58,682 nucleotides of DNA, from NCBI GenBank assembly GCA_026393835.1, contig JAPKZK010000065.1:1-58682 (forward strand), in the 5' to 3' direction. The translations under genes were made by a program, and so were the position numbers. Under the pieces are notes generated by a model that saw only the letters and a program-made list of their open reading frames with translations, was not told the origin of the DNA and did not search any database. Of the stretch, positions 53,790-58,682 are shown piece after piece (the first letter of the stretch is position 1; each line of letters starts with the position of its first letter). Source of the DNA: Candidatus Aminicenantota bacterium (lineage in GTDB: Bacteria; Acidobacteriota; Aminicenantia; UBA2199).

Positions 53790-56675
53790 CTACATGCAGT
53801 GTACCCGGAGGCTATCGGCATTAAAGGGTTCGCCGTCGAATTCGATTTGTTTGCTATTGGGGTGCTTCTTCAAGTAATCGGTGATATTCATCCAGCGTAT
53901 CTCTCCTTCGGAATTCCGAATCACCAACATCACGGGGTATGCGTGCGACTGCCAGTACTGCGCATGCCGTTCCTTCTTGATAGTGAAAATTTTTTTATTA
54001 TCTCCTTTCCGTTTGTATAGATAAGAATCACCTGATTTTAATTGCAAATAAACCTTTTGGCCGCTGGCTTCGCCTTTTTTGTTTTTAAATTCGATTTCGG
54101 CATCGATGCCGTGGTCGTGGGAGAGTTCGCGGTAAATATGTCCGGCTTCACCGGTAATGGCTTTGGCCTGGCCTTCCAGGATCAGTTCCAGGCTCTCGTT
54201 GTCCAGTTTGCGTTTGGCTTCTTCGTCCATGGCCCGCACTAACGCCAGGAACTCGGGCGAGGCAAACTTCTGCTCGATGGAATCGATGAGAGCGAACCGT
54301 TTCTCACAGACCTGGCAGATAATATCTTTGAAACCTTTTTCAATGCGTATTCTTACAGCATCTCTTGCCTCAACGGGTGATCCGCAGTGGGGGCAGACAT
54401 AATATCGCCGGCGTTCCACGGTTTCAGAACGCTTCAAGAGGTGTTCGTGGATGTACTTGATAAATGAGACCTGGGTGTCTTCCGGGACCCCGGGTTCGAA
54501 ATAGACCGCCAGTTCCGCGGTATCATCGGCAATTTTGGTCAGCAGGAACCCGGCCTGTTTGTTGCCGTGGGTCTTGAAATCCGCGGCGTTTTTCCATAGC
54601 TGATCTTTGTGGAAATCATTGGTATAGTAAAGTCGCACCACCAGTGTGGTGTAGATTTCATCGATGGGGCCGCTAAACCGGTAGGTGGTTAGTATTGCTG
54701 GATGCGTGGGCAATTCAGGGCGGTCGCGCTTGAAATAAGAAGGAAACACCAACTGCGTCCCTTCGCCGGTTTCTTCTTCCAGACAGAGGGAACGGTCCAT
54801 GAAGGTTTGCAGCATGGCCCGCAGCAGGATTTTTTCATCCGTAGGTACCAATCGTTCCATACCTTTATAATCCAGGTTGCCCTCCAGTACTTCAGATTTG
54901 GAAATATTACCCATTTCGTCGGTGCTTTCGCGGGCGCAGCGTACCACCACCGAAGCGTAGTTGTTAATATATTCCGGCTGCAGCAGTACGAAATCGCCGA
55001 AAGCCAGTATTTGGAGCAATCCCTGGCCAGCCAGCAGGCCCACGGTGGTTCTCAGTTCGGCTTCGGTAAAAGGGTCTTCCGGCAATACTATTCTCAATTG
55101 TCGGCACAGGTCCGGCATTCTTACAAGCGCAGCGCCTTCGTTTTTAATGTCGATGATGGTGTCTTTTAGGGTTTTAAAAAGCCGGGTGGTGGTAGTCCAG
55201 GGCAGGTGCTCCCAGGGGATGTGTTGGGAAATAAGGTTTTTCAGTTTCTCGCAGCCGTCACCGGTTTTGGCCGAGGTATCGATGTAACCATTGTAGCCAC
55301 GTTCCTTGCAGTACTGCTGGATTTTTTGGCTACTGACGGTCATACCGCCACGATCGCAGCGGCCGGCCACCAGTACTTTATTAAAGGGCCGTTTGACTGC
55401 CGAGACTAATGCTTTTTCCCAGTGGCCCAGGCTTTCGAAAGGGTCGTCTTTTTGCGGGTCCATTACCATCAGGGCCAGGGCGGTCTCGTCCATGTAGAGT
55501 TGGTGGATAAGGCGGTAATCCGGTTGACCGGCAAAGTCCCAGAGCCATACTTCGCGGGAGATGCCGGCGTCCGTACCCGGTGAAGTGTTGTCCGGTTGAG
55601 GCAGAACCAGGGGCCGGACCTCCATGCCGTGGGTGGATTCCGTGATTTCCCAACGTTCTTCGGCCAACCGAATGGCCAGGCCGGTCTTACCCGCGCCGGT
55701 TTCGCCCACCAGCACCACTTTGGCATTGGTGTAGCGAGCGCCAGAAGGGATTTCGGCGAGGGCATCGATGCCCTGCAGGTTCCATACTCGAAGGGAATGG
55801 TCTTGAGAACCCGATATAGCCAGCCGGCCGTCGGGGGTGACTGCCACTCCGAAGACCCAGTGTTTATGGCCTTTAAGAGTGGCCAGACAGCGACCGGTTT
55901 GCAGGTCCCACACCTTCAGGGTTTGGTCATCCGACCCGGATATGATCCGTTTTCCATCCGGCGTGACAGCGACCCCATTTATCTCACCTGTATGCCCTTC
56001 CCATGTAGCCCGACACTGACCGGTTTGCAGGTCCCACACCTTCAGGGTTTGGTCGAATGAGCCCGACACGATGGTTTTTCCATCCGGAGTGACTGCTGCA
56101 CCAACGACCCTACCTGCATGTCCGTTCAGCGTCTTAACACAGGCGCCGGTGGCCAGGTTCCACACCTTCAAAGTTTTATCGATAGACCCGGACACCACCT
56201 GTTTACCGTCAGGAGTGACCTTAACCGCCCATTCGCCAATCGACTCGGTATGCCCTTCCATTGTGGCAAGGCATTTCCCGGATGACATATCCCACACTTT
56301 CAAGATACCGTCTACGTAACCGGACACCACCCGTTTGCCATCCGGGGTGATATCCACACAAGAAAGTGTCCCTTTGTGTCCTTCGAATGTAGCCGTACAT
56401 TTGCCTGACGTGAGGTCCCACACCTTTAATGTTCCGCTTACAGACCCGGAAACCGCCTGTTTGCTGTCCGGGGTGACAGCCACCCCCCATATTACTTCTT
56501 TGTGTCCTTCTAATGTGGCCGTGCATTTCCCTGATACAAGGTTCCACACCTTCAGAGTTGTATCCCATGAAGCCGACACCGCCTTTTTGCCATCAGGGGT
56601 GACGGCAACACTTAAGACAGGCCATTCATGCCCTTTCAATACCATAGGTGCGGTTTGGTTTTCTTTCGTGGTCAT
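53790..56675 (-). CDS. WD40-Roc GTPase-COR-zinc ribbon-DUF4365 nuclease-like protein
   Basis: A 961-aa cytoplasmic multidomain protein. Residues 10-300: seven WD40 repeats (each ending LKVW or LRVW), one full propeller. 318-485: Ras-like GTPase with G1 GETGAGKTG (324-332), G3 DFAGQ (380-384), G4 altered to GRCDRGG (438-444) and G5 TSAK. 500-740: COR-like dimerisation region including a winged helix. 761-790: zinc ribbon, CPHC and CQVC. 840-961: DUF4365-type PD-(D/E)XK domain with HDHGIDAEIEF (Asp 858) and YLQLKSG (Gln 877, Lys 879). The order sensor-switch-effector suggests that binding by the propeller and GTP state control a nuclease. This would suit anti-phage defence or cell suicide; that is inference. 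It has its own promoter. Confidence 0.88.
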   Translation of the reverse strand: MTTKENQTAPMVLKGHEWPVLSVAVTPDGKKAVSASWDTTLKVWNLVSGKCTATLEGHKEVIWGVAVTPDSKQAVSGSVSGTLKVWDLTSGKCTATFEGHKGTLSCVDITPDGKRVVSGYVDGILKVWDMSSGKCLATMEGHTESIGEWAVKVTPDGKQVVSGSIDKTLKVWNLATGACVKTLNGHAGRVVGAAVTPDGKTIVSGSFDQTLKVWDLQTGQCRATWEGHTGEINGVAVTPDGKRIISGSDDQTLKVWDLQTGRCLATLKGHKHWVFGVAVTPDGRLAISGSQDHSLRVWNLQGIDALAEIPSGARYTNAKVVLVGETGAGKTGLAIRLAEERWEITESTHGMEVRPLVLPQPDNTSPGTDAGISREVWLWDFAGQPDYRLIHQLYMDETALALMVMDPQKDDPFESLGHWEKALVSAVKRPFNKVLVAGRCDRGGMTVSSQKIQQYCKERGYNGYIDTSAKTGDGCEKLKNLISQHIPWEHLPWTTTTRLFKTLKDTIIDIKNEGAALVRMPDLCRQLRIVLPEDPFTEAELRTTVGLLAGQGLLQILAFGDFVLLQPEYINNYASVVVRCARESTDEMGNISKSEVLEGNLDYKGMERLVPTDEKILLRAMLQTFMDRSLCLEEETGEGTQLVFPSYFKRDRPELPTHPAILTTYRFSGPIDEIYTTLVVRLYYTNDFHKDQLWKNAADFKTHGNKQAGFLLTKIADDTAELAVYFEPGVPEDTQVSFIKYIHEHLLKRSETVERRRYYVCPHCGSPVEARDAVRIRIEKGFKDIICQVCEKRFALIDSIEQKFASPEFLALVRAMDEEAKRKLDNESLELILEGQAKAITGEAGHIYRELSHDHGIDAEIEFKNKKGEASGQKVYLQLKSGDSYLYKRKGDNKKIFTIKKERHAQYWQSHAYPVMLVIRNSEGEIRWMNITDYLKKHPNSKQIEFDGEPFNADSLRVHCM

Positions 56676-56716
56676 TTTTCGTCCCTTCCGTTATCCATTT
56701 TTTGGTACAAGAAAAT

Positions 56717-56745
56717 ACTATACCGCATTAGAGGGGAAAATTCAA
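56717..56745 (-). promoter_or_regulatory. Promoter of the WD40-GTPase gene
   Basis: On the minus strand, TTGAAT (56740-56745), 17 bp, TATAGT (56717-56722), then 41 bases with GGAAGGGACGAAAA before the ATG. The whole block 56673-56745 is repeated at 57353-57424. Confidence 0.7.
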
Positions 56746-56899
56746 GTGGACCCACGAATTACTCGAATTTTCACGAATTAAAAGAAGAGCCACGGACAAA
56801 CATGGCAGAACTCGGCGGTCAATTTTTTACTATTCATGGTTGACTTTGCAACTGGATAGTAGTACCATTTACTTTCCAACTTGTTTTTGATAGAGGTGT

Positions 56900-57259
56900 A
56901 TGATGAGTAATATATTAGAATATAAAGGCTATATTGGGCGGATAGAGTTTTCCGCCGAAGATAAAATATTTCATGGGAAATTGGAATTCATCAATGACCT
57001 GGTTACTTTTGAGGCCACTACCGTGGAAGACCTACAAAAGGAATTTAAGTCCGCTGTAGATGATTATCTTGAAACCTGCAAGAAGCTCAGCATTAAACCA
57101 CAGAAATCCTTCAAGGGAACGTTTAATGTCAGGGTTACCCCGGAGTTGCACAAAGAAATTGCCTTTCAGGCTGTCAAGCGTAATCTCTCATTAAACCGTT
57201 TGGTAGAAGCGGCTATTAGGCATGAACTGAGCCGACTGGAATCTTCCGCTTCTTTATGA
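56900..57259 (+). CDS. HicB-like antitoxin with RHH domain, no toxin partner
   Basis: A 119-aa HicB-family protein. YKGYIGRIEFSAEDKIFHGK begins the RNase H-like part; the C-terminal VRVTPELHKEIAFQAVKRNL plus SLNRLVEAAI is a ribbon-helix-helix DNA-binding domain. Two ATG codons (56900, 56903) are possible. No HicA gene lies on either side; the downstream DNA is a repeat and a deletion scar, so the toxin may have been lost. Confidence 0.85.
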   Translation: MMSNILEYKGYIGRIEFSAEDKIFHGKLEFINDLVTFEATTVEDLQKEFKSAVDDYLETCKKLSIKPQKSFKGTFNVRVTPELHKEIAFQAVKRNLSLNRLVEAAIRHELSRLESSASL

Positions 57260-57279
57260 TCATTGGGGCGCCGGCAGCC

Positions 57280-57350
57280 ATCCCGCGGCGCGGAGGGCCT
57301 ATTGTAGGGAACAGGCACTGCCTGTTCCAACGGGGCATTTGAGGGAACGG
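57280..57350. repeat. Dispersed palindromic repeat, copy 3
   Basis: Same repeat as 53681-53754, including CGCGGCGCGG and the CATTTGAGGGAAC end. It is joined directly to the next entry. Confidence 0.85.
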
Positions 57351-57352
57351 CC

Positions 57353-57424
57353 CATTTTTCGTCCCTTCCGTTATCCATTTTTTGGTCCAGAAAAATACTA
57401 TACCGCATTAGGGGGGAAAATTCA
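57353..57424 (-). pseudogene. Second copy of the WD40-GTPase promoter and start codon, gene body missing
   Basis: About 72 bases matching 56673-56745 at some 90 percent: the promoter (TTGAAT, 17 bp, TATAGT), the GGAAGGGACGAAAA binding site and the ATG. After the ATG the sequence passes at once into the palindromic repeat that, at the intact gene, lies beyond its 3' end. This is what excision of a whole second gene copy would leave. Confidence 0.8.
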
Positions 57425-57559
57425 ATGGTACTCCAAAAAAAATAGCCGCGAAGAGCGCGAAGGACCGCGAAGAAAAAAAACCGGGATGGATTTTTCTCCT
57501 GTACCCGATGTACCCTTTCTATGCAGGATATGTTATAATACTCTTGAGGAGTTAGAATA

Positions 57560-57712
57560 GTGAAAGATTTATGGGTTCAGCGGTTTAAAAAGAAAGCGCC
57601 GTTTGAAAAGCATGTCGATTATATATGTTATACACCGGGAGAATTTAATAGAATGAGATATAAATCCTCCGTACTATTGGATGCAATGGAGAGTGGAGAA
57701 CGGGTTTTTTAA
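57560..57712 (+). pseudogene. C-terminal remnant of a nucleotidyltransferase-domain protein
   Basis: A 50-codon frame from a GTG: VKDLWVQRFKKKAPFEKHVD then YICYTPGEFNRMRYKSSVLL and DAMESGERVF-stop. The phrase (D)(Y/F)ICYTPxEFxRM and the ending are those of nucleotidyltransferase-fold proteins of the MNT-like type; the GSxxRG active site is absent. Confidence 0.65.
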
Positions 57713-58236
57713 ATAGGGGATTGGGGATTTTTCTTTGCCTGGCCCGTTGTCACTCCAAGGCACCAAGAATTTTTTAATAATAAAACCTCTTGGTTAACCT
57801 TTGTGCCTTCGTGCCTTTGTGGCTATTTTCATATCAGGCGGTTAAGAAATTTACCCCTGTTTACAATCTTTGTAAACCGCTTCATAGAAGCCTTTTCATT
57901 TTTTTTATTCCTAATTTATTCCTAATTTATACGGATTTATTCCTATTTCTGGAGTAGGCTATTTAGCCAAAGGGTTGCAGTCTCTTGTCTTAAAAACGGC
58001 GGTGCGTCTATTTACATGAAAGCCCAGGAAAAGTCTGAACCACAGATGACGCAGATGGCGCAGATTACACAGATTAAGATTCGAAAGTGTCTAATTAACG
58101 GCATCAGCGGCATGAGCGTTATCGGCGTAATCAGCGGTTCAGACATTTTTCCCCCCGTCAAAAAAGAGTTCACCGGGTTTAAACGTGATTCCGCCGCAGG
58201 CGTTTAAAATCTGTCCGAAGGACACCATCCCCTTCA
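57713..58236. other. Gene-free stretch with short-period repeats
   Basis: Contains a reverse copy of the AGGCACGAAGGCACAAAG repeat (about 57790-57825), a 12-bp direct repeat TTATTCCTAATT near 57905-57930, and ACCACAGATGACGCAGATGG with following ACACAGATTAAG (about 58040-58080). GCGTCTATTTACATGAAAG at about 58004 also occurs near 53070. No gene seen. Confidence 0.6.
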
Positions 58237-58572
58237 TCATTCATAATTTCTCATCCTCTTGCGCCTTTCCTTCCCGGGCGCTTCCAGGAATTTCTGTATC
58301 TTTTCAACGTTAGTAAGATTAAACAACACAAAATCAATATTAAAACCCTCGAAAACACCTTGTCCCAAAATAAAAAAATAAAAAAAGAAAACCATCTTCA
58401 ATATCACGTATTGGAAGGGTACAAAAAGGCTCCCGGCAGCCAGGAGATAAGAAATTAGAAAAAATATCCGGCGAATTCGATTATCTGGCATTCTTCCATC
58501 ATCCTCCACCACAATTAAACTAAGCGGCCCAAGCATAACTAGCCCGAGTTTCCTAGTTATTTGCGGACGCAC
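58237..58572 (-). CDS. Possible small membrane protein
   Basis: A 111-codon frame with a GTG start. It has two hydrophobic stretches (IFFLISYLLAAGSLFVPF and LKMVFFFYFFILG) and a charged, basic C-terminus (APGKERRKRMRNYE). The upstream region has a good AGGAGGG but 30 bases too far away. No family was recognised; it may be real or a remnant. Confidence 0.4.
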   Translation of the reverse strand: MRPQITRKLGLVMLGPLSLIVVEDDGRMPDNRIRRIFFLISYLLAAGSLFVPFQYVILKMVFFFYFFILGQGVFEGFNIDFVLFNLTNVEKIQKFLEAPGKERRKRMRNYE

Positions 58573-58682
58573 CTGGAAATGATCTCTATGAAATCATTTC
58601 CGTCCCTCCTGTCCTTACCCTAAAATGAGTTTTTCTCTACCTTGATGTTTATGTTTAGGCTTTCCAAAATTTTTTGTTGAAG

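Overview
The window reads as chromosomal DNA from an uncultured anaerobic bacterium. Supporting traits are the korDABC-type 2-oxoacid:ferredoxin oxidoreductase, PknB-like kinases, a periplasmic-propeller histidine kinase, an RRM protein with a Gly-rich tail, an ACR3/ArsA arsenic operon and many short palindromic intergenic repeats. Candidatus Aminicenantes or another Acidobacteriota-like lineage fits best, at low confidence. No rRNA, tRNA, CRISPR array or intact transposase was seen. Promoters are easy to read: a TTGAAA/TTGCTT/TTGACA box, 17 bp, then TATAAT recurs many times. In several cases the ATG lies exactly six bases after the -10 box, which predicts leaderless mRNAs.

Layout. 0-5.4 kb: a membrane protein, a collapsed DUF4143-type ATPase, and a two-ATPase operon (KGGVGR-type ParA/MinD-like protein plus P-loop partner) beside an XRE regulator. 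5.4-12.4 kb: a 1104-aa propeller histidine kinase and a secreted metallo-beta-lactamase-fold protein with four lamin-tail repeats. 12.5-18.8 kb: two more XRE paralogues, a secreted protein, an ABC-2 permease fused to a decayed nucleotide-binding domain, and a cassette with a strong promoter/operator, two small genes, a long RNA hairpin and an HsdM-like protein whose NPPF motif has become VPPL. 18.8-26.7 kb: 21-bp repeat arrays, then an arsenic island (arsR, arsD, an FmdB-like protein, arsA, acr3, a secreted protein with a CC tail, an FtsX-like permease and a LolD-like ATPase) bounded by two copies of a hairpin repeat. 26.9-41.0 kb: a VapBC-like pair and the core genes ftsY, ribD, ribE, ribBA, a HEAT protein, a protease-TPR protein lacking its N-terminus, two tandem kinases, uvrA and uvrC. 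41.0-44.9 kb: a graveyard of toxin-antitoxin-type genes (MNT with HEPN stub, Rpn-like tail, three phosphoesterase tails, truncated RhuM, MazEF with a deleted toxin). 45-52.9 kb: secreted proteins, a serine hydrolase, a DHH phosphoesterase, an RRM protein, then tyrS with korDABC. 53-58.7 kb: HicAB, a 961-aa WD40-GTPase-COR-zinc ribbon-nuclease protein, an orphan HicB and more remnants.

Two themes stand out. First, four unrelated intergenic loci carry degenerate tandem arrays that all have an exact 21-bp period but different unit sequences (5.1, 19.1-19.5, 41.1 and 44.4-44.6 kb). Second, many accessory genes survive only as short internal-deletion scars. One of these, at 57.28-57.43 kb, is the 3' flank joined directly to the promoter of the WD40-GTPase gene, as expected if a second tandem copy had been excised. 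The strongest candidates for an undescribed system are the WD40-GTPase-nuclease protein, the two-ATPase/XRE operon, the pseudo-methylase/hairpin cassette and the 21-bp arrays.
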